Source of the DNA: Acidimicrobiaceae bacterium
GTDB lineage: Bacteria; Actinomycetota; Acidimicrobiia; Acidimicrobiales; UBA8190
Assembly: GCA_003151955.1 (NCBI GenBank)
Contig: PLZB01000024.1
Coordinates: 1-64,000, forward strand
Reading direction: 5' to 3'
DNA length: 64,000 nt
The translations under genes were made by a program, and so were the position numbers. Positions 22,554 to 32,700 of the stretch are shown here, one piece after another. Under the pieces are notes generated by a model. The model was not told where the DNA came from and made no database searches. It saw only the letters and a program-made list of their open reading frames with translations. Every line of letters starts with the position of its first letter. Positions within the stretch are counted from its first letter, which is position 1.

Positions 22554-25500
22554 CGGTCGGTCACCGTCTCGGCGGCGAGGATCGGGTTCCAGAGCCGCCG
22601 GGCGTAGCGGTCCAGGGGGACGGCGGCGGCGAGCTCCTCGAAGCCGAGGGTCCCGTGGACCTGGCGGTGGGCCGCCTCGGCCTCCTCCCGCTCGAAGTCC
22701 CAGTCCGAGTTCCACTCCTTCGCCGCCGCCGCCTCCGGGCTCCTCCCCGCCCCGATGGCCTCGGCCCAGGCCGCCGAGGTCTTCAGGAACAGGGGGAGGG
22801 GTGCCTCCATCCCCTCCCGGTAGAGCCCGACCAGGTCCCCCAGCCGGTTCCCGACCGCCTCCGGTCCGGGGGCGAGGAGCTCGGCCACCGACACCCGCTT
22901 CCCCCTGGCCCCGCTCCGGGCCCTCCCCACCGTCCGGGCCCTGAACCCGGCCCCGGGGTCGGCGGCGGCCAGGGCCAGGAGCCGGACCCAGGCCGTGAGC
23001 CGGGCCTTGGGGCCGAGCCGGGAGTAGCTCACGCTCTGGAGGACCGGGCCCAGCACCCCGGGGACCGTCCCCACCAGCCGCGTCCCCCCCACGGCGACGT
23101 TGACCGCCCTCGACCCCGACCCGGCCACCGGGCCGGCGGCGGCGACCAGCGCCTCGACGTCGACGCCGGTCCAGTGGAGGATGGGAGTGGCCAGGTCCCC
23201 AGGGGGGAGGACCCCCCGGGACCGCTCGGCGGCCAGGGCCGTCTCGAGGGGAAGGCCGGCCAGCCGGCTCCGCAGGACCCGGTCCCCAACCCCCCACTTG
23301 ACCAGGGCGTCGGGCTCGAGGGGGAGGTCATCGGTGGCCTCCTCCTCCCCGGAGACGAACCGGAGCCGGAGCCGACGGCGGAGGAAGGTCTCGACCGGGG
23401 CGCAGAGGAACCGGACCAGGTCCCCGAGCTCGATGACCTCCTCCTCGAGCGGCGGGAGGGGACCCTCGAGGAAGCCCCGGGCCGCTTCCCGGGGGAGGGC
23501 GGACCGCCGCGCCCCCCGGAGATCGACCCGGTCGAAGCTCCAGGGCCCCGCCGTCCCCAGGGCCCCGGGCCGGAAGAGGACCGGGTCGAAGGGCTGGAGG
23601 GGATGGGCCCGGACGACCTGGTCCCGGGCCGGCCCGCCCCCGGCCGTCCGGGCCGTGGCGTCGACGGCGTCGAGGAGCTCCCCCACCGGGACGGCCGGGT
23701 GGCTGACGGCGTTGGTCCGCTCGTTTCGACCCGAGTAGGTCACCACCAGAGCGTCCCCGGCGGCGAGGAGGGCGTCGAGGAGGAGCTGCCGGTCCTCCCC
23801 CCGCCGGTCCGGGTCCCCGACCTGGGGGTCCCGGGCCAGGAGGTCGTCCCCGTCCTCCCCCCCCGGCCGGGGGAAGGCCCCGTCGTCGAGGCCGAGGAGG
23901 CAGACGACCCGGTGGGGAACCGACCGCATCGGGACCAGCGTGCAGACGGTGAGGTCCCCGGTCCGGAAATTGGCCCTCCCGGGCCGGCCCCGGAGCCTGT
24001 CCCCGAGGAGGCTCCGCATCTCGCTCAGCGTCAGTCCCGACCCGGCCCCGGCCGCCTCCTCCCGGACCCCGGCCAGGAGCCCCTCGAGCTGGGTCCGCTG
24101 CCAGGCCTCGGCCGGCCCGACGTCGGTGAGGAGGTCGGCGGCCGTCCCCATCGCCCCGACCCATCCCTCGACGGGGTGGGGCCCGGCCAGGGCGTCGACG
24201 ACCCGGCCCAGCCGGTCGAGGAGCTCGGCCAGCCGGCCGGCCAGCTCGATGTCCCCGCTCCCGACGTCGTCGACGGGGACGACCCCACCGACGAGGTGGT
24301 CCCCCTCCTCGGCCATGGCCACCCCTACCAGGAGCCGGTCCAGGCCGGCCCGCCAGCTGTTCTCCCCGATCTCCCCCAGGTGGAACGGGACCCGGTGGCC
24401 GGCGTCGAGCCCCCACCGCACCCCGGCCCCAACCACCCACTGCCGGGCTCGGGCCAGGTCGTCCTCGTCGAACCCGAACCGTCGCCGGACCGGGCCCCGG
24501 GCCGCCAGGTCCAGGACCTCCGAGGCCGTCAGCCGGCCGTCGGCCAGCTCCAGCAGGGTGGACAGCACCCCGAGGAGGTCGTTCGTCTGCCGGAGCGACC
24601 GGTCGGCGAGCCGGACCCGGAGGCTCACGGGCCGGTCCCCGATCGGGATGTCCTCCTCCCCCACCCCTTCCCCGCTGTCCCCGAAGGCGGCCGAGACGAG
24701 GGGGGCCCACTCCTCGACGTCCGGGCACATGACGATGACGTCCCGGGGCTCGAGGCCGGGGTCGGCGGCCAGGAGGTGGAGGACAGCCTCCCGGGCCACC
24801 TCCACCTGCCGGGCCCGCCCGTGGCAGGCGTGGACCTGGACGGACCGGTCCCCGGGGTCGAGCACCATCGGCTCCCAGGCCGGCTCCCGGTCGGCCCGGA
24901 CGTCGGCCTGGAGCCGGCCCAGGAGCGTGGTCCGCTCCGGACGGCCCAGCGGGTGGTGCTCGTCGGTGACCTCTTCCCCGCCACCCAGGACCAGCTGGAG
25001 CTCCCGGGCGTCCCGGCCCCAGGAGCCCAGCAGGGGGTTCCGGGCCGTCTGGGCCGTCGGGTCCCCGGCCCGCCCGACGACCGGTCCGGTCCCGGCCACC
25101 AGGGCCCCGACCCGGTCCCAGAGGAGGGGCGAGGGATGGAGGAGGTAGAGGTCGACCTCCCGGCGGACGGCCAGGGCCCGGAGGACCTCGACCGAGGAGG
25201 AGGGGAGCCGGGTCAGCCCGAAGAGCCCGAACCGGCCCGGGAGGTCGACCTCCACCTCCCCGTCGCCGATGGCCCGGCAGGCGGCCGGGAGCCGTTCGGC
25301 CGGGCTCTCGGACCCGATCCGGCTCCGGAGCCGCCGCCAGAGCTCGGCCTGCCACCGGCCGTCGTCGGGGAGGGCCGACCCGCTCCCGTCGACGTCGTCC
25401 CCGGCGGCCCAGGCCCGGATCATGGCCGGCCGCTCCACCGCGTACCGGTCGAAGAGGACGGCCAGGTGCCGGACCGAGGCGAACCGCTGGCCCGGCCCCA

Positions 25501-25870
25501 CCCCTTCGAGGTGGGCCGCCACCATGGCCATGCCCTGCTCCCCCGACGACTCCTCGACCACCTCGAGCAGCGGCCAGACCACCCGGTCCAGCTGCCAGGG
25601 GTCCGACCCGGCCGGGATCCCCCCAGCCGCCTCGAGGGCCCGGCCCACCACGACCGACGGGAAGGGGAACTCGACGTTGGCACACACCCCGTCGGCCTCA
25701 CCCGGCCCCGTCCCCAGCATGGTGGCGAGCTGCTGGGCCAGCCACCGCTCGATCCCCCGGGTGGGGACCGCCGCCACCTCGGCCGCCATCGGGTCCCCGG
25801 GCCGGCCCAGGACGGCGGCCAACGCCTCTACGAGGATGTCGGCCCGCTCGGCCCGGTGGATGTGGATCAT
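22550..25870 (-). CDS. recC: Exodeoxyribonuclease V subunit gamma (RecC)
   Basis: This encodes 1,106 residues, normal for RecC, beginning MIHIHRAERADILVEALAAVL. RecC is the scaffold that recognises Chi and splits the duplex. Family signatures seen: VPTRGIERWLAQQLATMLG near residue 55, ANVEFPFPSVVV, VHACHGRARQVEVAREAVLHLL, VIVMCPDVEEWAPLVSAAFG, and later FRTGDLTVCTLVPMRSVPHRVVCLLGLDDGAFPR. Only four bases overlap recB, so the two are coupled. The 128-bp gap to the divergent radical SAM gene must contain the recCB promoter; I could not point to a clear one. Confidence 0.94.
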   Translation of the reverse strand: MIHIHRAERADILVEALAAVLGRPGDPMAAEVAAVPTRGIERWLAQQLATMLGTGPGEADGVCANVEFPFPSVVVGRALEAAGGIPAGSDPWQLDRVVWPLLEVVEESSGEQGMAMVAAHLEGVGPGQRFASVRHLAVLFDRYAVERPAMIRAWAAGDDVDGSGSALPDDGRWQAELWRRLRSRIGSESPAERLPAACRAIGDGEVEVDLPGRFGLFGLTRLPSSSVEVLRALAVRREVDLYLLHPSPLLWDRVGALVAGTGPVVGRAGDPTAQTARNPLLGSWGRDARELQLVLGGGEEVTDEHHPLGRPERTTLLGRLQADVRADREPAWEPMVLDPGDRSVQVHACHGRARQVEVAREAVLHLLAADPGLEPRDVIVMCPDVEEWAPLVSAAFGDSGEGVGEEDIPIGDRPVSLRVRLADRSLRQTNDLLGVLSTLLELADGRLTASEVLDLAARGPVRRRFGFDEDDLARARQWVVGAGVRWGLDAGHRVPFHLGEIGENSWRAGLDRLLVGVAMAEEGDHLVGGVVPVDDVGSGDIELAGRLAELLDRLGRVVDALAGPHPVEGWVGAMGTAADLLTDVGPAEAWQRTQLEGLLAGVREEAAGAGSGLTLSEMRSLLGDRLRGRPGRANFRTGDLTVCTLVPMRSVPHRVVCLLGLDDGAFPRPGGEDGDDLLARDPQVGDPDRRGEDRQLLLDALLAAGDALVVTYSGRNERTNAVSHPAVPVGELLDAVDATARTAGGGPARDQVVRAHPLQPFDPVLFRPGALGTAGPWSFDRVDLRGARRSALPREAARGFLEGPLPPLEEEVIELGDLVRFLCAPVETFLRRRLRLRFVSGEEEATDDLPLEPDALVKWGVGDRVLRSRLAGLPLETALAAERSRGVLPPGDLATPILHWTGVDVEALVAAAGPVAGSGSRAVNVAVGGTRLVGTVPGVLGPVLQSVSYSRLGPKARLTAWVRLLALAAADPGAGFRARTVGRARSGARGKRVSVAELLAPGPEAVGNRLGDLVGLYREGMEAPLPLFLKTSAAWAEAIGAGRSPEAAAAKEWNSDWDFEREEAEAAHRQVHGTLGFEELAAAVPLDRYARRLWNPILAAETVTDR

Positions 25871-25998
25871 GCCGTCGACACGATAGGACCCCGCTGTGTC
25901 GGGGGCCTCCCGATCACCAGGGTCGGCGAAGGTCTTTGGACCCTTCTCCCCCCTCCGACTCCTCCCTACCCTGGCAGAAGCCCTCCAGGAGGCAACCG

Positions 25999-27198
25999 AT
26001 GACCGTGCTTGACGTCCCCGCCCACCAGGCCACCGCCCACCAGGCCCTGAGCCGCCGCTTCGACGACCGGCCCCTCCTGGTCTTCTGGGAGACGACCCGG
26101 GCCTGTGGCCTGGCCTGTGCCCACTGCCGGGCCGACGCCCAGCCCACGGCCGGGCCGGACGAGCTCTCCACCGCCGAGGGAATGGCCCTGATCGACGAGC
26201 TGGCCGCCCTCGGCCGGCCCCGCCCCATCCTGATCCTGACCGGGGGGGACTGCCTCCAGCGTCCCGACCTCCAGGACCTCGTCCGCCACGCCCGCCGGAG
26301 CCAGGTCCCCGTGGCCATCGCCCCCTCGGTCACCTCCCTGCTCACCCCGCCCACTCTCCGGGGGCTGCGCCGGGAGGGGGTGAGGACGGCCTCGTTGAGC
26401 CTCGACGGCGCCGACCCGGCCACCCACGACACCGTCCGGGGCATCCCCGGCCACCACCGGGCCACCCTCCGGGCCATCGCCGAGCTCCGGCGCCAGGGCT
26501 TCACCGTCCAGGTCAACACCACCGTCATGCGACCCAACCTGGAGGAGCTGGCCGACGTCGCCGCCCTCGTCCGGGAAGCCCGGGTCGACATCTGGGAGGT
26601 CTTCTTCCTCATCACCACCGGCCGGGGCACCGCGGTCGAGGCCACCACGGCGGCCGAGAACGAGGAGGTCTGCCACTTCCTCCTCGACGCCTCCCGCTAC
26701 GGCTTCACCGTCCGGACCGTCGAGGCCCCCTTCTTCCGCCGGGTCGCCCTCGACCGCGCCGGGGACGACGGCTCCCCCGACCGGCCGACGCCCACCGGCC
26801 CCCTCCACGCCCGGCTCCGGGTCCGCCTCGAGGGCCGCCTGGGTCCGGCGACGGCCCCGGTCCGGGCCCCCAGCGCCGCCACCCGGGACGGGAAGGGCAT
26901 CGTCTTCGTCGCCTCCGACGGCGCCGTCCACCCTTCTGGCTTCCTCCCCATCCACCTCGGAAACATCCGGGAGGAGAGTCTCCTGGCCATCTACCGGGAC
27001 CATCCCCTCCTCCAGGCCATCCGCGCCGCCGATTTCTCGGGGGCCTGTGGCCGGTGCAGCCATGCCGATCTCTGCGGCGGGTCCCGATCCCGGGCCTACG
27101 CCGCCTCCGGGGATCCCCTCGGGGAGGACCCGGGCTGCATCCTGACGGTTGCCCCGGGCAAGGACCGGCCACGGGCAAAACCCCCGGTCCGCCCCTAG
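25999..27198 (+). CDS. Radical SAM/SPASM protein, TIGR04053-like
   Basis: The start at 25999 has CAGGAGG seven bases upstream; 399 residues. The radical SAM cluster motif is C36-x3-C40-x2-C43 in TRACGLACAHCRA, followed by TGGDCLQRPDL (GGE-like position), LSLDGADPATHD and VNTTVMRPN. A C-terminal SPASM-type region carries CGRCSHADLCGGSRSRAYAASGDPLGEDPGC, which binds an extra Fe-S cluster. The layout, with the long insert before GKGIVFVASDGAVHPSGFLPIHLGNIR, matches the TIGR04053 group related to NirJ-type heme-modifying and peptide-modifying enzymes. No precursor-peptide gene or heme gene is adjacent, so the substrate is open. Confidence 0.88.
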   Translation: MTVLDVPAHQATAHQALSRRFDDRPLLVFWETTRACGLACAHCRADAQPTAGPDELSTAEGMALIDELAALGRPRPILILTGGDCLQRPDLQDLVRHARRSQVPVAIAPSVTSLLTPPTLRGLRREGVRTASLSLDGADPATHDTVRGIPGHHRATLRAIAELRRQGFTVQVNTTVMRPNLEELADVAALVREARVDIWEVFFLITTGRGTAVEATTAAENEEVCHFLLDASRYGFTVRTVEAPFFRRVALDRAGDDGSPDRPTPTGPLHARLRVRLEGRLGPATAPVRAPSAATRDGKGIVFVASDGAVHPSGFLPIHLGNIREESLLAIYRDHPLLQAIRAADFSGACGRCSHADLCGGSRSRAYAASGDPLGEDPGCILTVAPGKDRPRAKPPVRP

Positions 27199-27303
27199 AC
27201 TTCGCCGTAGTCCCGGCACCACCTCCACTGTCCCGCCGGCCATCCCCCGGCTTCCTCGGCACTTCGGCGCTCTCCCGGAACCCTCCCCGGCGGAAAGGCC
27301 ACG

Positions 27304-29778
27304 ATGACATCACCAGGCAGGGAGAGGACCATTTCCCGGACGATCCGCGGCTGGACCACCCTGGCCGTCACAGCCGCCACGGCGGCATTCGGACTGGCCG
27401 TGGTGGCCCCCGCGGCCGGCCGCCTGACCACGGCCGGACAGCTGACCCAGGGAGGGACGCTCACCTGCACCGGTGGCGCCGGGCTGAACCAGACCATGGC
27501 GGCCGGCACGTCGGGCACCGTGGTGGCCAACCCCACCACCGTCTCCGGCGCCACCGCCTGCACCCTGACCGGGGTCATCCCCACCGGATGGTCCGTCACC
27601 GTGGCCCAGTTCCCCCTGACCCTGACAGCCGGGGCCGGCAACTCCGGGACCCTGACCATCAGCGACTTCAACGGCTCCCCCACCACCGCCACCGGGCCCA
27701 ACTTCCAGAACGAGGGGACCCTCAAGTTCGCCCACATCGGGGCCACCGGCAACCCCTTCAGCTTCCACGTCGCCGCCCTCACCAACCTGACGGGCGGAAC
27801 GGTGACCACCGACGCCTCCTCCGACGTCACCTTCAACTACGACAACGCCACCGTGGCCGGCACCTTCGTGAACCAGGGGGCCATCACCGTCCCGGCGGGA
27901 CGGACCCTCCAGGTCGGCGCCGGGAACTGCACCACCGGCATCGACTTCACCAACGACGCCGGGGCCACCGTCACCATCGGCTCCGGCGGCATCTTCGACG
28001 TGGCCTGCGGCGGCCTCGACATCGAGGGCGGCACCGTGACCGGGGCCCCCATCACCTCCGGCGGCAACCACCTGGCCCTCTCCTTCGGGGCCTCGGTCCC
28101 ACCCGCCTCGACCGGCACCATCGACTTCAGCGGGGGGAGCGGCGCCACCCTGAGCGGGACCATCGCCAGCGGATGGACCGTGGACACCACCTCCCCCCTG
28201 GCCGCCACCGCCGGCGCCGGCAACGCCGGGATCCTCGAATTCGCCAACCAGTTCACCAGCAACAGCCTGACCGACCCCGGCACCTTCACCAACTCCGGCA
28301 CCTTCGACGACGTCGCCTCCAACATCGGCATCAGCTCCCCCGACTTCGTCAACACCGGGACGGTGTCGCTCACCGGCAGCCAGTCGGTGGTCACCTTCAC
28401 CTACGACAACGCCACCACCCCGGGCCTGTTCGACAACTCGGGGACCCTGAGCGTGGCCACCGGCGAGCAGGTCATCGTCGGCCCCCAGAGCTGCACCCAG
28501 GGCGTCAACCTGGTGACCGAGGCCGGCTCCACCATCAACGCCGTCGGTGCCGTCACCGAGAAGTGCGGGACCCTCGACCTCAACGGCGGCGCCGTGACCG
28601 CCTCCGGGCCCCTGTCCGTCGCCCCGGTCGGGCACGCCACCGTCGACTTCGCCGGCGGCCTGGCCGCCGGCCCGGGGACGGCCGGGACCGACACCGTCGA
28701 CATCACCGCGGCCGGCTCGACCGTGGAGGGCACCATCCCGGTGGGCTGGACCCTCACCCCCATCTCCCCCACCACCATCGCCTCGGGGACGACCAACGCC
28801 GGCACCATCATCCTGCCCAGCAACGTCTACACCGTCACCGGGGCCGGGACCTTCACCAACTCCGGCACCGTCGACGTCCCAGCCAACGGATCGGTCAACC
28901 TGGCCATCCCCCACGTCATCAACACCGGGACCATGGAGGCGACGGGGACGGTGGCCAACCCCTCCACCCTGGCCTTCACCTACGACAACGCGTCGGTGGC
29001 CGGGACGATCGACAATTCAGGGACATTCACCGTGGACGCCGGCCAGACCATGAACGTCGGCCCCGTGAGCTGCACCCACGGGGAGGCCCTGACCGAGGAG
29101 ACCGGCTCCACCGTGGTGGCCCCCGGCGCCTTCCAGGTCCGCTGCGGCTCCCTCGACATCGCCGGCGGCTCGGTCACCGCCGCCGGACCGATCTCCCTGT
29201 CCCCCACCCCGGCGGTGGCCGTCACCTTCGCTCCCGGGCTCCCGACCGGAACCGGCGGGACCACCGACACCCTGAGCGTGGACGGCGCCGGGGTCTCCTT
29301 CACCGACGACATCGCCGCCGGCTGGACCGTCTCGACGGGGGGCGCCGGCGAGTCCTTCAACATGGTCGACGGCGCGGCCAACAACGGCACCATCATCCTC
29401 CACGGCGACAACACCTTCGGAGGCGGTCCCAACCTCCCCACCGGAACCTTCAACAACAACGGCACCTTCGAGTCCACCTGGGGGGCCGCGCCGCAGATCC
29501 AGACCTTCGTGAACACCGGCACCGTCACCGTCGACGCCGGGGCCAGCCTCAACCTCCAGATCTCGAGCGTCACCAACGACGGCACCGTCACCATCGCCTC
29601 CACCGGCGTCTTCGACGCCGTGAACTTCACCCAGGACCCGGCCGGGACGCTGGCCGTAGCCGTCAACGGGAGCCAGATCGGGACGTACCGGGGATCGGGG
29701 GGCCAGGCCACCCTGGGCGGGACCCTGGCCATCACCACGGCCACCCCCCCACCGTCGGCGCCGCCCTCCGGGTCGTGA
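27304..29778 (+). CDS. Giant surface protein, N-terminal part before frame break
   Basis: This encodes 824 residues from an ATG with GGAAAGG upstream. An Arg-containing N terminus and a hydrophobic segment (about 17-38) form a signal peptide. The rest is a beta-helix-like repeat region: paragraphs of about 170 residues, each with FNYDNATVAGTFVNQG-like strands, a single CTxGxxxxxxAG motif and a xCGxLDIxGGxVT motif, as in filamentous adhesin-type proteins. The frame stops at 29778 eight codons after a C7 tract (29744-29750), in the middle of the segment GGTLAITTATPP. The expected remainder (TVGAALRVVSAHVTTGTF) continues in the next frame to 36179, so this is probably the first part of one protein of nearly 3,000 residues. 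Confidence 0.85.
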   Translation: MTSPGRERTISRTIRGWTTLAVTAATAAFGLAVVAPAAGRLTTAGQLTQGGTLTCTGGAGLNQTMAAGTSGTVVANPTTVSGATACTLTGVIPTGWSVTVAQFPLTLTAGAGNSGTLTISDFNGSPTTATGPNFQNEGTLKFAHIGATGNPFSFHVAALTNLTGGTVTTDASSDVTFNYDNATVAGTFVNQGAITVPAGRTLQVGAGNCTTGIDFTNDAGATVTIGSGGIFDVACGGLDIEGGTVTGAPITSGGNHLALSFGASVPPASTGTIDFSGGSGATLSGTIASGWTVDTTSPLAATAGAGNAGILEFANQFTSNSLTDPGTFTNSGTFDDVASNIGISSPDFVNTGTVSLTGSQSVVTFTYDNATTPGLFDNSGTLSVATGEQVIVGPQSCTQGVNLVTEAGSTINAVGAVTEKCGTLDLNGGAVTASGPLSVAPVGHATVDFAGGLAAGPGTAGTDTVDITAAGSTVEGTIPVGWTLTPISPTTIASGTTNAGTIILPSNVYTVTGAGTFTNSGTVDVPANGSVNLAIPHVINTGTMEATGTVANPSTLAFTYDNASVAGTIDNSGTFTVDAGQTMNVGPVSCTHGEALTEETGSTVVAPGAFQVRCGSLDIAGGSVTAAGPISLSPTPAVAVTFAPGLPTGTGGTTDTLSVDGAGVSFTDDIAAGWTVSTGGAGESFNMVDGAANNGTIILHGDNTFGGGPNLPTGTFNNNGTFESTWGAAPQIQTFVNTGTVTVDAGASLNLQISSVTNDGTVTIASTGVFDAVNFTQDPAGTLAVAVNGSQIGTYRGSGGQATLGGTLAITTATPPPSAPPSGS
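29745..29751 (+). other. C CCC CCA heptamer in the phase of a -1 slippery site
   Basis: The codons ACC CCC CCA at 29743-29751 fit X_XXY_YYZ. A one-base backward slip joins the N-terminal frame to the downstream 2,100-codon frame without loss of a residue of the domain. A homopolymer sequencing error, phase variation (7 versus 8 C) or a recent mutation gives the same picture. Confidence 0.5.
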
Positions 29779-32700
29779 GCGCCCACGTCACCACCGGGAC
29801 CTTCGCCGCCGTGACGGGCCAGATCGCCGGAGGCGGCGTGGCCTACTCCGTCGACTACGCCGCCACCACCGATTTCGGGACGCCGGGCGCGACCCTGGAC
29901 GTGGTCTCCGCCTCCGTCCTCCAGTCCCTCTCGGCCGGCTCGGTGACCCTGCCCACCCCGTCCACCCCCGTCCCGGGCGAGCAGATCACCGGGTCCTTCT
30001 CGGTCACGAACACCGGTGCCGACCCGGCCACCGGGAGCTGGCAGAACTCGATCTACCTCGGCACCGGCACCACCTACCAGCCCGGCGACACCCTCCTCCA
30101 GCGGATCCCCCACACCGGCCCCCTCGCCCCCGGGGCCAGCTACACCGTCCCGGTCTCGGCCTCCCTGCCCTTCGTCCCGGCCGGCTCCTACCACCTCATC
30201 GCCGTGCCCGACAGCACCGACGTGGTGGCCGCCGCCCACAACGACCAGCAGGCCGCCTCGGCCTCCTTCACGGTGGCGGACATCCCGACCCTCACTCCGG
30301 GGACCCCGGTCACCACCCCGATCAGACAGGGCGGGGACCTCTATTACCGGCTGGTCGTGCCGACCACCAGCGACGTCCGCGTCTCCGTGACCCTGCCGGC
30401 CGGCAGCACGGCCACCCTCTACGCCGCCCGGGGGAGCCTGGCCACACCGCTCAACACCCAGCAGCAGAGCACCTTCATGTCGACGGCGCCCTCGGTCACC
30501 CTCCCGCAATCCTCTCCGGGGACCTGGTTCCTCGACCTCAGCAGCGCCGAGATCGGCCCCGGCTCGACCGCCACCATCGACCCCGAGCTGGCCGGCCTGG
30601 CCGTCACCGGGGTGACGCCGGGGACGGCCTCCAACACCGGCCCCGTCACCCTGACCGTCACCGGGAGCGGCCTGGTCGACGTCGTCTACCACCTGGTCTC
30701 AGTGGCCTCCCACGAGACGATCGGCGACATCGGGTCCACCCGGCAGAGCTCGACCACGGTCTTCCCCACCTTCCCCCTGGCCGGCGCCCCGCCCGGCTCC
30801 TACGACCTCGTCGTCGGCGTCGACGTGCCCAACGGCCAGCAGGTGACCTTCCCCAACGCCGTCACGGTCACCGCCGGTACCGTGGCCGGGCAGCTCGAGA
30901 TCAGCACCACCGGAGGCGGCAACCTCCGCTACGGCTGGATCAGCCCCATGTCGGTGACCCTGTCCAACACGGGCGGGGCCGACGTCGCCATCCCCGAGCT
31001 CACCGTGGCCGGGGTGGACGGGGAGGTCATCCCCGCCCTCGGGTTGTACTGCAATCCCCTGACCCTGGGCGACTGCAGTGTGATCCCGGGCACCGGTGGG
31101 TTCCGCCCCTCGATCACACTGTTCGACCCGGCGGCGACACCCATCCCGGGAGAGGCTCCCTTCCCGGCCGGCATCCTCCCCCCGGGGCGGAGCGAGACGT
31201 TCCAGTTCGGCGTCATCTCGTCCACCACCACTGACGGCGCCCCCATCACCGTCAACACCACCGTCGTCAACAGCACCGACCCCACCCCCATCGACTGGCC
31301 CACCCTCCTGGACACCGGCCAACCGCCGGGGCTCACCACGGCCCAGTGGAACAGCGTGGTCGCCCTCATCGAGCGCTACTACGGGACCACCGAAGGGCAG
31401 TACGCCGCCGCCCTGGTGCCCCTGATCCGGCAGGCCCAGGGCTACGGCGTCACCCTCAGCGACGACAACAGCATCCTGGCCTTCATCATCGACCAGACCA
31501 TCGTTGAGAGCGGCTCTCCCTTCGCCTCCGTCTTCGACAGCACCACCAATGCGCCGCTGGCCCGGACGCCGGTCACCTTCACCAGTACCACCAACTCGGC
31601 GCCGGCGGTGGAGACGACCACCTGGTACGACGGGACCTTCTCGTTCCTCGGCGGCCTCCCCGACGGCACCTACGACGTCTCGGTCGGCGGTCACCTGCCC
31701 CGGACGCAGCAGGTGACGATCCTGCACGGCGCGCTCGAGGGCCTACGGGTCGTCGTCACCGACGGCGCCCGCCTGACCGGGACCGTCACCCGCAGCGACA
31801 CCAGCGCCCCGGTGTCCGGTGCCACGGTCACCGCCACCGACGCCGACGGTCCGGTGAGCGCCAACACGGCTGCTGACGGCACCTACATCATCGACGGGCT
31901 CGACACGGGAGCGGCGACCGTCACCGTCATCGCCGACCTCCTGGCCGGACCGCCGCCCATGCCGGTGGTGGTGAGCGCAGCTGCCCCCACCACCCAGGAC
32001 CTCTCCATGTCCCCGGCCGGGGAGATCACCGGGCAGATCACCGAGACGCCGGCCGGCTCTCCCGCCGTGCTGGCCACGGCCGTCGGCGGCGGGGCCCAGA
32101 CGGTCGGCGACGTCGCTCCCGGTGGATCGTTCGTCATCGGTGGCCTCCCCACCGGCTCCTACCAGGTCACCGCCACCGACAGCGGCCTGGGTGCCGCCAC
32201 CTCCCCGCCCGTGTCGGTGACGGTGGGGTCGGTCACCTCAGGCGTCGACCTGACGCTCGACCCGCCGGCCACCATCACCGGCACGGTGACCGACGCGGTG
32301 ACGGGCCAGCCCATCGTCGGAGCCACCGTCACCAGCCTGGCCCCGGGCGGTCCGCCCGCGGCCGTCACCAACGCCTCCGGGACCTACTCCCTGGCCGGGG
32401 CGCCCGGAGCCTCGCAGACCATCGAGACCGCCGCCCCCGGCTCGACCACCCTGGACGAAACGGTGAGCCCGGCCAGCGGCGCCACCCTGACCCATGACTT
32501 CGTCCTCTCCCCGAAGGGATCCCTCTCCGCGTCGGTGCTCGACGGCGGAGGTGCGCCCCTGGCCAACCAGGACCTCGTCCTGGCCGCCCCCTCCCCGGCT
32601 GGCGGAGCCCAGAGCGTCGGGGCCCAGCACCTGACCACCGATGCAGCCGGCGCCGCCGACCTGACCGGCCTCGACTTCGGCACGTACGTCCTGTCGGTCC

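Noticed and set aside
19095-23297. Extended 1,400-residue reading of RecB
   Set aside because: The first 248 residues lie inside recC in another frame; the GTG overlapping the recC stop gives the normal RecB N-terminus ahead of Walker A.
22655-26002. Plus-strand ORF of 1,115 residues over recC
   Set aside because: It is a Pro/Gly/Arg shadow of recC, whose own frame carries recognisable family motifs.
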